From Pandoraea iniqua (GTDB lineage: Bacteria; Pseudomonadota; Gammaproteobacteria; Burkholderiales; Burkholderiaceae), in contig NZ_CABPSF010000001.1 in assembly GCF_902459685.1 (NCBI RefSeq), forward strand, positions 186,001 to 250,000: a stretch of 64,000 bases of DNA. Reading direction: 5' to 3'. The notes under the pieces are model-generated. The model saw only the letters and a program-made list of their open reading frames with translations. It had not been told where the DNA came from and made no database searches. The position numbers and the translations under genes are program-made. This document shows positions 10,201 through 18,942 of the stretch, in pieces (position 1 is the first letter of the stretch; every line of letters begins with the position of its first letter).

Positions 10201-13200
10201 TGGTGCGCGCTGCCGACTGGATCATCGATCTGGGACCGGAAGGCGGTGAAGGCGGCGGCGAAGTGCTTTGCGCCGGTACGCTGGCCGATGTGGTGGCATG
10301 TCCCGGCTCGCATACGGGCAAAGCCTTGGCGGACTACGAGCGCAATATCGTGGCGCCCGCACAGGCCGTGGCGACAAGCGCAAAGGACGATGCCGGCATG
10401 CCGCTGCAAACCGCCTTGCGTGCCGCCCGCGCCCATCGCAAGCCGGCGGGTGGCGACGCCATTCGGATCATCAACGCGCGCGAACACAATTTGAAGTCGC
10501 TCGACGTGGAGATTCCGCGCGGCAAGTTCAGCGTGATCACGGGCGTGTCGGGGTCGGGCAAATCGACGCTCGCGTTCGACATTCTGTTCAACGAGGGGCA
10601 GCGCCGGTATCTGGAATCGCTGAACGCGTATGCGCGCTCCATCGTGCAACCGGCAGGGCGTCCGGAAGTCGATGCTGTCTACGGCATTCCGCCGACGGTG
10701 GCGATCGAGCAGCGTCTGTCGCGCGGCGGTCGCAAGAGTACGGTGGCGACGACCACGGAGATCTGGCACTTCCTGCGGCTGCTATACGTGAAGCTCGGTA
10801 TTCAGCATTGCATTCATGACGGCGCACCGGTGACGGCGCAGAGCCCCGATTCCATCGTGGCGCAGTTGCTGCGCGACCGGCGCGGTCAGCACGTCGGCTT
10901 GCTGGCACCGCTGGTGGTGGGCCGCAAGGGTATCTACACGGATCTGGCGAAGTGGGCCAAAGCGCGCGGGCATTCGCATCTGCGCGTCGACGGCGTGTTC
11001 CTGCCAGTGGATCCGTGGCCGAAGCTCGATCGCTTCCGCGAGCACACCATCGAGTTGCCGGTCGGTGACGTGGTTGTCACGCCCGAGAACGAAGGTCTGC
11101 TGCGTACGTTGCTCGCGGCGGCGCTCGAATTGGGCAAGGGCGTCATGCATCTGCTGGCACCGCTCGACGGTCTGGGCGATGCCATGACCAGCGAACAACC
11201 CGGCGAGGGCGTCGGTAAGATCGAAGTGTTTTCGGTCAAGCGGGCCTGCCCGGTGTGCGGCACGAGCTATCCCGATCTCGATCCGCGCATGTTCTCGTTC
11301 AACAGCAAGCATGGCTGGTGCACGACCTGCGTGGGTACGGGGCTCGCGCTCACGCGTGAGCAGCGCGAAGCATTCGACGACACGGTGCTGGGGCAGGACA
11401 ACCGGGGGCGCGAGCATTCGCTGCCGTCGGAGGAGCAAGAGCCGGAAGACGTGGGCGATCAGCCGTGTCCGGACTGCCATGGTGCGCGACTGAATCCGGT
11501 CGCGCGGGCCGTGACCTTCGACGAAGAGGCGATTTCGGACGTAGCGCAGTGGACCGTCACCGACGTTCGCCACTGGGTGCAAGGGCTGCATCTGCATGGC
11601 CGCGATGCGAGCATTGCGCGCGACCTGATCAGCGAAATTCAGGGCCGCCTCGAGTTTCTGGAAGAAGTGGGACTGGGCTACCTGACGCTGGACCGTGCGG
11701 CACCGACCCTCTCGGGCGGCGAGTCGCAGCGTATTCGTCTGGCGGCGCAACTCGGCAGCAATTTGCAGGGTGTTTGCTACGTGCTGGACGAGCCGACCAT
11801 CGGCTTGCACCCGCGCGATAACGGCATTCTGCTTGGCGCGCTGCGCAAGCTCGGCGACCAAGGCAACACGCTGGTGGTGGTCGAGCACGACGAGGACACG
11901 ATTCGTCGCGCCGACCACATCATCGATATCGGGCCGGGGGCGGGCAAACGTGGCGGTACGCTTGTGGCGCAGGGCAGCGTGGCCGATCTGGCGGCGCATC
12001 CCGATTCGCTGACGGGCAAGTTCCTCGCGCATCCGTTGCAGCACCCGCTGCAACCGCGTCGCGAAGTCGTTGCGCCGAAGAAGGGCACGGAAGCGGTGCC
12101 GCCGAACTGGCTGACGGTGCATGGCGCAACGCTACATAACCTGAAGAACGTCACGGCATCGCTGCCGCTCTCGCGATTGACGGCGATCACGGGCGTTTCG
12201 GGCTCGGGTAAATCGACACTGGCCCGCGATGTGTTGATGACGAACCTGCTCGACGCCGTGGGTCGTTCGGTGCTGTCGTCGCCGGCCGAGCGCCGGGCAC
12301 GCAAGGGCACGGTCCGGCATGCGGTGAAGGCGGACGGCAAGCCGCGCGCCAAGTCGGAGGCGCCGGCGGAACCGCGTCGTGCGGTGACGCATGCGTGGCA
12401 CGGCTGCGAGTCGGTGACAGGCTGGGAGACGATCGACCGCGTGCTCGAAGTCGACCAGACGCCGATCGGCAAGACGCCGCGCTCGTGTCCGGCTACGTAT
12501 ATCGGCTTCTGGGACACGATTCGACGGTTGTTTGCCGACACGCTGGAAGCACGTGCGCGTGGTTACTCGGCCTCGCGCTTCTCGTTCAACACGGGCGACG
12601 GGCGCTGTCCGGCGTGCGAGGGGCAGGGCGTACGCACGATCGGCATGAGCTTCCTTGCAGATGTGAAGGTGTTGTGCGACGTGTGTCACGGCCAGCGCTT
12701 CAATGCCGAAACGTTGGCGGTAACGTGGCGTGGCAAGAGCATCGGCGACGTGCTGACGATGGAAGTGGACGAAGCGGTCGAGTTCTTCGCGTCGATGCCG
12801 AGTATCGGGCACCCGTTGCAGTTGATGAAGGACGTGGGGCTCGGTTACCTGACGCTGGGGCAGCCGTCGCCGACGTTGTCGGGTGGCGAGGCGCAGCGTA
12901 TCAAGCTGGTGACGGAGTTGACCAAGGTGCGCGACGACATCACGCGCCGTGGTCAGAAGTCGCCGCATACGCTGTACGTGCTCGATGAGCCGACCGTGGG
13001 TCTGCACATGGCGGACGTGGCACGCCTGATCAAGGTGCTGCATCGTTTGGTGGATGGCGGACACACCGTTGTGGTGATCGAGCACAACCTCGACGTCATC
13101 GCCGAAGCCGACTGGATCGTCGACATGGGACCGGAAGGCGGCAAGGACGGCGGCACCGTGGTGGCGGCAACATCACCGGATGCGCTCGCGAAGGTGGCGG

Positions 13201-13280
13201 CAAGCCATACCGGTATCGCCCTCAGGCCAGTGCTGGCGCAATCGGCTGCCAAGGTCGAGGAAGCGGAAGCGGTGAAGTAA
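7296..13280 (+). CDS. uvrA: Tandem double-length excinuclease UvrA
   Basis: A 1994-residue protein made of two complete UvrA modules in one chain, where usual UvrA is about 940-970 residues. Four ABC Walker A motifs occur at about residues 68, 696, 1083 and 1633, with ABC signatures such as LSGGE at 541 and 894 in module 1 and equivalent ones in module 2. UvrA is the damage sensor of nucleotide excision repair and normally works as a homodimer with UvrB, so this chain could be a covalent pseudo-dimer. Module 2 has an intact first zinc finger (CPVC...CTTC). Module 1 has lost one Cys there (CPDS...CEAC), while its second finger (CPTC...CPDC) is intact. GAGG is spaced 5 bases before the ATG. A LexA box lies upstream and a terminator downstream. 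Confidence 0.92.
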   Translation: MRTFRRQPSGPDQLDNSSSKPDLSTNPATTPSPASSANHAIRIRGARQHNLKNLDVDLQTGEMTVVTGPSGSGKSSLVFDTLFAEGQRRYVETFSAYARQFLDRMDRPQVDHVEGVPPAIAIDQTNPVRSSRSTVGTMTELNDHLKLLFARAAALFDRETAQPVRHDTPETIYAELMTRTAQGDPRLVVTFPVELPGSVTPDEVTQWLSASGYTRVQAEREVVSATGTRKVLDVVADRFRLQNTEKARAMEAIESSLKRGRGRVNVYVLAEEGEPDIWRYSQDLHCPDSDLHYADPQPALFSFNSAYGACEACRGFGRVIGVDLGLVIPDERKTLRGGAIKTIQTPAWKEIQQDLLEYAGKAGIPRDTPWSKLSPEHQEWVIEGDPTWNGEWNKQWYGVRRFFGYLESKAYKMHIRVLLSKYRSYTTCDTCGGARLKTEGLLWRLGSKENADAVLPPSQRFMPRGVSWSRAQLEALPGLTMHDLMLMPISRVRQFFDSLTLPSSLLDDALKLLQEEVGTRLKYLCDVGIGYLTLDRQSRTLSGGEVQRINLTTALGTSLVNTLFVLDEPSIGLHPRDMDRIVAAMHRLRDAGNTLVVVEHDPAVMLAADRVIDMGPGPGERGGQIVFDGTPEEVRNADTLTGSYLGGRKHVANASNWRARPVDADTPRLSLTGVREHNLKQISVDIPLQRLVCVTGVSGSGKSTLVQDVLSPALARHFGDPTEAPGAHDELVGAEQLSGVVFVDQSPIGKTARSNPASYVGAFDEIRKLFAAEPVALQRGYNASTFSFNSGNGRCPTCGGSGFEHVEMQFLSDVYLRCPDCDGKRYRAEVLDVKIQRAVPGEAMRELSVSDVLDLTVNEAVKLFSSDRDVLRVLQPIVDVGLEYVKLGQPVPTLSGGEAQRLKLAGFLAEASQKKTASGQKVAHRGRLFIFDEPTTGLHFDDIAKLMRAFGKLLDGGNSLLVIEHNLDVVRAADWIIDLGPEGGEGGGEVLCAGTLADVVACPGSHTGKALADYERNIVAPAQAVATSAKDDAGMPLQTALRAARAHRKPAGGDAIRIINAREHNLKSLDVEIPRGKFSVITGVSGSGKSTLAFDILFNEGQRRYLESLNAYARSIVQPAGRPEVDAVYGIPPTVAIEQRLSRGGRKSTVATTTEIWHFLRLLYVKLGIQHCIHDGAPVTAQSPDSIVAQLLRDRRGQHVGLLAPLVVGRKGIYTDLAKWAKARGHSHLRVDGVFLPVDPWPKLDRFREHTIELPVGDVVVTPENEGLLRTLLAAALELGKGVMHLLAPLDGLGDAMTSEQPGEGVGKIEVFSVKRACPVCGTSYPDLDPRMFSFNSKHGWCTTCVGTGLALTREQREAFDDTVLGQDNRGREHSLPSEEQEPEDVGDQPCPDCHGARLNPVARAVTFDEEAISDVAQWTVTDVRHWVQGLHLHGRDASIARDLISEIQGRLEFLEEVGLGYLTLDRAAPTLSGGESQRIRLAAQLGSNLQGVCYVLDEPTIGLHPRDNGILLGALRKLGDQGNTLVVVEHDEDTIRRADHIIDIGPGAGKRGGTLVAQGSVADLAAHPDSLTGKFLAHPLQHPLQPRREVVAPKKGTEAVPPNWLTVHGATLHNLKNVTASLPLSRLTAITGVSGSGKSTLARDVLMTNLLDAVGRSVLSSPAERRARKGTVRHAVKADGKPRAKSEAPAEPRRAVTHAWHGCESVTGWETIDRVLEVDQTPIGKTPRSCPATYIGFWDTIRRLFADTLEARARGYSASRFSFNTGDGRCPACEGQGVRTIGMSFLADVKVLCDVCHGQRFNAETLAVTWRGKSIGDVLTMEVDEAVEFFASMPSIGHPLQLMKDVGLGYLTLGQPSPTLSGGEAQRIKLVTELTKVRDDITRRGQKSPHTLYVLDEPTVGLHMADVARLIKVLHRLVDGGHTVVVIEHNLDVIAEADWIVDMGPEGGKDGGTVVAATSPDALAKVAASHTGIALRPVLAQSAAKVEEAEAVK

Positions 13281-13307
13281 CCGCAGGACTTCCGCCGAGC
13301 AGAAAGA

Positions 13308-13339
13308 CAAACGGGACGCTTCGGCGTCCCGTTTGTTTT
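13308..13339 (+). terminator. Rho-independent terminator of uvrA
   Basis: A 12-bp perfect stem CAAACGGGACGC / GCGTCCCGTTTG closed by a TTCG tetraloop and followed by TTTTC, 28 bases after the uvrA stop codon. Confidence 0.9.
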
Positions 13340-13353
13340 CCACTACGCTCATG

Positions 13354-14259
13354 TCATTCCTGATCGCTCGTCACGAGGTCACCGATACGACGCGGCACAA
13401 TCGTCATCAAAAGCCCAGCGACGATGCAGACGGCACCCAATGCACCGAAGCCACCGAGCATGTCTCCGAAACATGCGAAGGCGAACAGTGTGGCGAACAA
13501 CGGGTCACTGGTCTCTATGATCTGTAGCTTGCTTGCCTCGCCGTGCGAAATCGCCAGTGTCGTGAAATAGAAGCCGCCAATCGTGGGCAGCAGAATTAAC
13601 GCCAACAGGATCGCCCACGCCCAACCGACCGGCACTGAAAACCCTTGATGCAACGAGAGCAGCAACAAATAGAGACTACCAAATCCAAACAGCCAAGTGA
13701 GCTGCGGGAGTCCACTCCCCACGTTCCATAACTTCGACAGAAAGATGAACAACGCGTAACCGAGTCCGCCGCATAGGGCGAGCGCAACACCGAGATAACT
13801 TCCCGTCACACCGCCTTCGAACAGGCAGATCAGTGCAATGCCGGTGACGATGGAACCGAACGCAGCGACCTTCCGCCGTGTGATCTGCTCCTTTAAAACC
13901 AGCGTCGAAAGCACAATCGTGACACCCCCCGCGGCGTAGGTCAGAAAAGAGACCAGCGGAATCGATGCCTCAGCGAACGCCCATGTTTCGAAAGCGTAGA
14001 GACAGAAGATGCCCAGCAACGCGAGCAGTGCAAAAACGGGCCAGCGGCTCGCCAGTCGCACCGTTTGATCGCGCAACGTCCGTCGTGTGCAGCAGTAACT
14101 CGCAATCAGAACAAAGGCACCAAAGCATTTCCAGAACGCGATGTTCGTCGGCGTCAAACCGTGGCCGAGTCCGACGCGAGTGAGCGGGCCGATCGTGCCA
14201 TTCAATGCGGCGGCAATGAGTGCGTAGACTTCGGGGCCCCGCGCAAATCGGATGAACAT
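13354..14259 (-). CDS. EamA/DMT superfamily exporter
   Basis: About 301 residues with ten predicted membrane spans in two EamA repeats (ALIAAALNGTIGP in the first; GVALALCGGLGYALFIFLS in the second). Drug/metabolite transporters of this family usually export amino acids or small metabolites; the substrate is unknown here. I prefer ATG at 14259, which starts just before the first span; an earlier ATG at 14292 is possible. Sampled lines of this gene are about 53-58% GC against about 64% in uvrA, which hints at separate origin. It is convergent with uvrA, the two stops lying 74 bases apart with the uvrA terminator between them. Confidence 0.8.
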   Translation of the reverse strand: MFIRFARGPEVYALIAAALNGTIGPLTRVGLGHGLTPTNIAFWKCFGAFVLIASYCCTRRTLRDQTVRLASRWPVFALLALLGIFCLYAFETWAFAEASIPLVSFLTYAAGGVTIVLSTLVLKEQITRRKVAAFGSIVTGIALICLFEGGVTGSYLGVALALCGGLGYALFIFLSKLWNVGSGLPQLTWLFGFGSLYLLLLSLHQGFSVPVGWAWAILLALILLPTIGGFYFTTLAISHGEASKLQIIETSDPLFATLFAFACFGDMLGGFGALGAVCIVAGLLMTIVPRRIGDLVTSDQE

Positions 14260-14431
14260 GGTCGGGGCTCGCAAAAAGAAACGACCTCGCATTCTGTCAG
14301 CTTGCGCTGAGGAATAGAGGTCGTTGCACGGCGTCGCGAGGCTTTTCGGAATTTGCCGATGACCCGAATGACCCGGGTCATCGCATGCCGACAGCTACCG
14401 CATCACTACTTTAGTTGCCGCGACAGACGCA

Positions 14432-15595
14432 TCAGAACTTATGACGCAGTCCGGCGTAGTAAGTCACCTGATTGTCGTGCCCGTTCAGACGCACGCCGGA
14501 GCCGCCAGTCCATGACGTGGTCGACGTGCCGAACAAGCCGGACCAGTCGCCGTTCACGTGATCGTAAGCACCGGCCACATAAACGTCGGTGCGCTTCGAC
14601 AGGCGATAGTCGAGGATCGCGTAAGCCGTTTGACGCGTGCCGCCGAAGTTGCTCGCCGACGTGTTGTTGTACATCCACGCACCCGTGAACGAAAGCACCG
14701 GGTTGAAGTTGTACGTCGCACCCAGCGTCAGGAACTGATCGCGGCGTGCTGCGCTGAACACCGAGCCGATCGACGCCGTCGAGCTGGCCGTCGCCGGGGT
14801 GCTCATGTTCGTGATCGACGCGAAATCAACACCACCGTTCGTCACGTCGAAGCCCGCATCACGTTGGCTTTGCAGGTAGTCGGCGTAGAACGTGGCCGGG
14901 CCGAATGCGTACTTCGCACCCAACACCCACAGCTTGGCCGTGCGGCTTTGCGTATCGCGCGTTTGCTGCAACTGACCGGTCAACTTCAAGCCATTACCGT
15001 CGTACGACAATCCACCCGAGAGCGACGAGCGTGCCGAACCCTGACCCGCGATGCCGCCCAGTGCGTACTGCAAGTTCACCCCAATCGCGCCGAACGACTT
15101 GGTGTACGTCAACGCATTGTTAAAACGCTGACCAGTGAGATACACCTGCCACGAATTCGTCGCCGGGGCGCCGACCGACAAAGGATCGACCGCCGACACC
15201 GCGAGCAAAGCGCCCGTGTACTGACGGCCGATATCCACTTCGCCAAACGCGCCCGACAGTCCCACGAACGCCTGACGGCCGAACAACTGCCCCTGCTGAT
15301 CGAAGCTGCCGTTGTTGATCGTGAGACCGTTTTCCAGCACGAAGCGCGCCTTCATGCCGCCGCCCAAGTCTTCACTACCGGTCAGGCCGAAGCGGCTGCC
15401 CGACAGAAAGCCCTCGCCGCCCTGCTGCACGCTGAAGGTCTTGCCGCCTTGCGGACTGGTGTTGGTCTGCATGACCACGGCCGCGTCGAGCACGCCGTAC
15501 AGCGTGACGTTCGATTGCGCAAAGGCGCTCGGGGCGACGCTGGCAAAACACACGCCGGCGGCTGCGGCGATCAGGGAAGGAAGCGGATATTTCAT
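14432..15595 (-). CDS. Gram-negative trimeric porin (OmpC-like)
   Basis: A 387-residue outer-membrane general porin. The ATG at 15595 opens a signal peptide (MKYPLPSLIAAAAGVCFA ... SAFA) followed by the typical mature start QSNVTLYGVLDAAV. The protein shows the family motifs GSRFGLTGSEDLGGGMKARF and LFGRQAFVGLSGAFGEVDIG and ends in Phe (GLRHKF), needed for barrel assembly. It allows diffusion of small hydrophilic solutes. It follows the peptide-utilisation cluster in the same direction but is separated from it by a terminator, so it is likely a separate transcript. Confidence 0.92.
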   Translation of the reverse strand: MKYPLPSLIAAAAGVCFASVAPSAFAQSNVTLYGVLDAAVVMQTNTSPQGGKTFSVQQGGEGFLSGSRFGLTGSEDLGGGMKARFVLENGLTINNGSFDQQGQLFGRQAFVGLSGAFGEVDIGRQYTGALLAVSAVDPLSVGAPATNSWQVYLTGQRFNNALTYTKSFGAIGVNLQYALGGIAGQGSARSSLSGGLSYDGNGLKLTGQLQQTRDTQSRTAKLWVLGAKYAFGPATFYADYLQSQRDAGFDVTNGGVDFASITNMSTPATASSTASIGSVFSAARRDQFLTLGATYNFNPVLSFTGAWMYNNTSASNFGGTRQTAYAILDYRLSKRTDVYVAGAYDHVNGDWSGLFGTSTTSWTGGSGVRLNGHDNQVTYYAGLRHKF

Positions 15596-15924
15596 GAGAG
15601 TTCCGATCGGTCTTGAAGCACGAGAAATAGACGGAGCCATGGCATGTCGCCGGCCCTCGATTCAAAAAATTGACGCAAAAACGCCCCCGCGCTCTCGTGC
15701 ACAAGGCAAGAGAACGACGTCATGTCGTCGCAGAGGAGCCACTCGACACAGGTCCGGCGCAGTCGCCGGCGAACCGGTTGTGTCAGGGCGTTGGCGGCAG
15801 CCAGGCACGTCGCGCGGGTTTGTGACCCAGCACTGGCGTGTCGCGGTTCAGCCTGTCGCCTTGGGGAAAAGTCGGGCGACTCGACTCACATCGAATCGCC
15901 CGGGTCCATCAACCACCTTTCGTG
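15596..15924. other. Intergenic region between DUF1177 gene and porin
   Basis: 329 bases without a supported gene. It contains the terminator of the upstream operon at 15867-15902; the rest should hold the porin promoter and leader. Reading frames here lack ribosome sites and protein-like composition. Confidence 0.6.
15867..15902 (-). terminator. Terminator of the iclR-OPT-pepE-DUF1177 cluster
   Basis: Read on the minus strand, CGGGCGA-T-TCGA pairs with TCGA-G-TCGCCCG (12 bp with one G-U wobble, 6-base loop) and is followed by ACTTTTCCCC. It lies 22 bases after the stop of the DUF1177 gene. Confidence 0.75.
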
Positions 15925-16866
15925 TTACGCGGCCTTTTGCAGCACCGTCATCGGGCCGTACAACTCCAGCAGACGCGCATATTCCGTTTCGCTGTAGAAG
16001 TCGCACTGATAGCGCTGGCGGTCGGTGTACTGAATCGCCACTTCCACGCAGAAGCGCACGGCTTCCGCGATATCCACTTCATGGCTCGCGCTGCCGCCGC
16101 TGCCGGCCACGGCCGCTTGCGCGGTGATCGGCACGCCGACCACCGGTGCTTCGGTGGCCACCGTCGGCTGCATGATGCTGTTGATGTGGTACAGGCCGTT
16201 GTCGTAGTCGGTGATGTCCTGCGTCGTCAGCGGCATGACGCGCGGCAGATGCCCGGTCGTCTGCTGCATGATGTTCAACAGGCTGTCCGACACGCGCAGC
16301 AAATACCCTTGCTTGGACGTCGGCGTGATCGCGAAACCGCGCTCGTTGAACACGCGGTTGCCCTTGCTCGTATCGACCGACAGAATCGCATCCATGGCGG
16401 CGTCGACTTCGAACTGGTTCATCGTCGTCGAGCTGCACGGCATGCCCATGAAGTCGACCGGCTGACGCGGCGTGATCGGCGCGTCGGTGCACAGGTGCGT
16501 GGTCACGATGACGTCGCCCTGCAACGTGTCGCCACGTGCCCGCAGTTGCGCGAGCTTCAGGCCCGCGGCGATCACTGCCGTCGCGCCGTCGGCATCCGAC
16601 ACCTGCGCGATACGGTCGGGACGTGCACCGATCGCGCCGTTACGGCCGATCAGGCCAAGTGTCGGGGCAGTGCCGCCAGCCGTCTTGCCTGCCGCGCCCG
16701 GTACCACGATCTTGATGAAGTCGGCCACGCGGCCTTCGGTCACACGCTCCACCGTGACCGTTACGCCGGCGTCGGTGTAAGGCGCGAACAAGGCGACGAT
16801 GTCGTCACCGTTCACGCTCGGCAGGTCGATGAGTTCATACACCGCCAGGGTTTGCTGCAATGCCAT
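15925..16866 (-). CDS. DUF1177 family protein
   Basis: A 313-residue protein without signal peptide or membrane span. I recognise it as DUF1177, a conserved family of unknown function; features are an N-terminal LPSVNGDDIVALFAPY and a central VIVTTHLCTDAPITPRQPVDFMG. The many conserved Asp/His/Asn residues (VTTHLCTDAP, GMPCSSTTMNQFEVDAAMD) suggest an enzyme rather than a structural protein, possibly metal-dependent; this is inference. It is the last gene of the leftward peptide cluster, 51 bases after pepE, and a terminator follows. Placement suggests action on a product released by PepE. Confidence 0.65.
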   Translation of the reverse strand: MALQQTLAVYELIDLPSVNGDDIVALFAPYTDAGVTVTVERVTEGRVADFIKIVVPGAAGKTAGGTAPTLGLIGRNGAIGARPDRIAQVSDADGATAVIAAGLKLAQLRARGDTLQGDVIVTTHLCTDAPITPRQPVDFMGMPCSSTTMNQFEVDAAMDAILSVDTSKGNRVFNERGFAITPTSKQGYLLRVSDSLLNIMQQTTGHLPRVMPLTTQDITDYDNGLYHINSIMQPTVATEAPVVGVPITAQAAVAGSGGSASHEVDIAEAVRFCVEVAIQYTDRQRYQCDFYSETEYARLLELYGPMTVLQKAA

Positions 16867-16917
16867 GTTTCTAAACCTCTTGAATCTGCTTTTGTTACCA
16901 GAGACGCCGTAGCGACC

Positions 16918-17631
16918 TCAGATCGATGCGAGCGAGAACGTGCTGCCCGTGGCGATCTTGTCGATGACGCCGCCCTGCTTGAAGTACAGCGCGTCGAACT
17001 CGCCGAGCACGGTGGCGTTTTCGCCCTGCACGTGCAGCGCGGTGCCTTCCGGAATGCCGACAACGCGCTCGTCCGGATTGATGCCGAGGTACTCGGCCAG
17101 ACGCTCTTCGCGCGACTCGCCGTTGTGACCGGCCGGTTTGCCGCTGATGAAGTGCGGGTTCACTTGGAACGGAATCAGGTTCAGCGCCTTGAGCGTGGGC
17201 GGCTCGACGATCGGCATGTCGTTGGTGGTGCGAATGGTCGGGCACACGACGTTCGACCCGGCGCTCCAGCCCACATACGGCATGCCGGCATTCACGCGCT
17301 CGCGAATCAGACCGACGATGCCCGCGTTGTACATGCGATCGAGCAGGGCAAACGTGTTGCCGCCGCCGACAGCCACGGCTTCCGCCTGTTCCACCGCTGC
17401 GCGCGGGTCCTTGTGATGATGGATCGATTCGAGTTCGTAGCCGAGGCGCTCGAACACCGGCTTCACACGCGATTCGTACTCGTCGTAGCTGAACGTGATG
17501 CCGCCCGCGTAGGGCACGAACAGCACGCGCTTGGCGCGACCCTTGAGCAACGCGTGCAGTTGGTCGTCCGCATGCTCCAGATAGCCCAGATTGCCCTTGC
17601 GGGAGCTGCTCATCATCAGAATTTGTTTCAT
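16918..17631 (-). CDS. pepE: Aspartyl dipeptidase PepE (peptidase S51)
   Basis: A 237-residue cytoplasmic serine peptidase that hydrolyses dipeptides with N-terminal aspartate. The nucleophile motif GWSAGSN places Ser123; Asp138 and His160 (QVNPHF) have exactly the spacing of the Salmonella PepE triad Ser120-Asp135-His157. The glycine-rich VGGGNTF upstream fits the family. The length is normal. It lies between the class-V PLP enzyme gene and the DUF1177 gene in one direction with short gaps, so imported dipeptides from the OPT transporter are the natural substrates. Confidence 0.9.
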   Translation of the reverse strand: MKQILMMSSSRKGNLGYLEHADDQLHALLKGRAKRVLFVPYAGGITFSYDEYESRVKPVFERLGYELESIHHHKDPRAAVEQAEAVAVGGGNTFALLDRMYNAGIVGLIRERVNAGMPYVGWSAGSNVVCPTIRTTNDMPIVEPPTLKALNLIPFQVNPHFISGKPAGHNGESREERLAEYLGINPDERVVGIPEGTALHVQGENATVLGEFDALYFKQGGVIDKIATGSTFSLASI

Positions 17632-17687
17632 GGCTTATGCCTCGTCGGGGGAAGGGAGTGACGGTTCAAAGACGACTGGATTACGGG

Positions 17688-18878
17688 TCACGAACGCTTG
17701 CCGAGCAATTCACGAATCAGGCCGACGGCCCGGTCGATTTCCTGCTCGGTATTGAAATAATGCACTGCCAGACGCGCCATGCGTTCAATGTTGAAACGCT
17801 TGAGAATCGGCGTCGCCATGAAGTGACCGGCTTCAATGATGACACCGGCGGCTTCCAGATGGGCGACGATGGCATCCGCTTCGAGACCCTTGACGTTGAA
17901 GGGCACGAGGCTCAGACGCTGCTCGACTTTCGACGGCCCGTAAATCTCGGCACCCGGCAGCGTTTGCAATTGTTCGACGGCGTAGCGCGTGAGTTGCTGC
18001 ACACGTGCAAAGACATCGGCCATACCGAGCGACTGTGCGTAGGCGATGGCCTCGCCCATGCCGAGAATCGACGGCACGATCGGGCAACCGGCTTCGAAGC
18101 GCTTGGCCGTCGCGGGCAGCGACAGCGCGCCGCTGGCGTCGACGGACGCGTTCCACCAGCCGATCAGCGCCGGACGCAGTTGCGTGATGAGCGCTTCGCG
18201 CACGTAGAGGAAGCCGCTGCCTTCGGGGCCGCGCAGGGCCTTACGGCCACACGTAGCGAGAAAGTCGCAACCGAGCGTGCGCACGTCGATCGGCACCATG
18301 CCAACGGTTTGCGTGGCGTTGATCAGCGTCCAGACATTGCGCTCACGGGCCAGTGCACAGATCGCATCGATCGGCTGCAAGGCGCCCGTCACGTTCGGCA
18401 GATGCGCCATCGAGATCAGACGCGTGCGCGGCGTGAGGTATTGCGCGAGCGTGTCGACTTCCATCACGCCGTCGGCGTTTGCCGGTACGACCACGACCTT
18501 CACGCGGCCCTGCGCCTGCAATTGCAGCCACGGCGCCTGATTCGAGATCATTTCGAAGTCGGAGAGCACGACTTCGTCGCCGTCTTGCCAGTCGATGCCG
18601 GCGGCCACGAGGCTGATCGCTTCGCTGCCGTTCTTGGTGAAGGCAATTTCCGACGCGTTGGCGCCGACGAAGGCCGCCGTGGCGGCGCGCACTTGCTCGA
18701 CACGTGCATACGTCTCGCGACGGAAGGCGGGCAGGTACGGGCCGGTGCGTGCGGTCTCGGCGAGATATGCGGTCATGGTGTCGACGACGCAGCGCGGCGG
18801 CACCGAGGCGGCGGCGTGATCGAAGTAGACGAGGCCGGGCGCGAGTGCGCTGTCGGCGGTGATGCGATTCAGATCCAT
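17688..18878 (-). CDS. Class-V aminotransferase-fold PLP enzyme
   Basis: A 396-residue PLP-dependent protein of the NifS/SufS/isopenicillin-N-epimerase fold. DHAAASVPP at the N-terminus, HLPNVTGALQPI in the middle and the PLP lysine Lys213 in CGRKALRGPEGSGFLYV are typical. Oddly, the segment that normally reads D-A/G-A-Q/H reads INATQ here: Asn187 replaces the aspartate that usually holds the PLP pyridine nitrogen. The reaction is not clear; desulfurase, epimerase, lyase or transaminase are all possible. Gene order (OPT transporter upstream, pepE downstream) suggests it acts on an amino acid liberated from a peptide. Confidence 0.8.
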   Translation of the reverse strand: MDLNRITADSALAPGLVYFDHAAASVPPRCVVDTMTAYLAETARTGPYLPAFRRETYARVEQVRAATAAFVGANASEIAFTKNGSEAISLVAAGIDWQDGDEVVLSDFEMISNQAPWLQLQAQGRVKVVVVPANADGVMEVDTLAQYLTPRTRLISMAHLPNVTGALQPIDAICALARERNVWTLINATQTVGMVPIDVRTLGCDFLATCGRKALRGPEGSGFLYVREALITQLRPALIGWWNASVDASGALSLPATAKRFEAGCPIVPSILGMGEAIAYAQSLGMADVFARVQQLTRYAVEQLQTLPGAEIYGPSKVEQRLSLVPFNVKGLEADAIVAHLEAAGVIIEAGHFMATPILKRFNIERMARLAVHYFNTEQEIDRAVGLIRELLGKRS

Positions 18879-18942
18879 CGAACTGTCCTACGGGGGTGAG
18901 ACAAAACAACGGGCGCACGCGAGTGGCGCGCGCCACTCGAAA

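Noticed and set aside
15720-15997. 91-residue plus-strand frame in the porin/DUF1177 gap
   Set aside because: Arg/Ser-rich, no ribosome site, runs over the operon terminator and into the DUF1177 gene in antisense.
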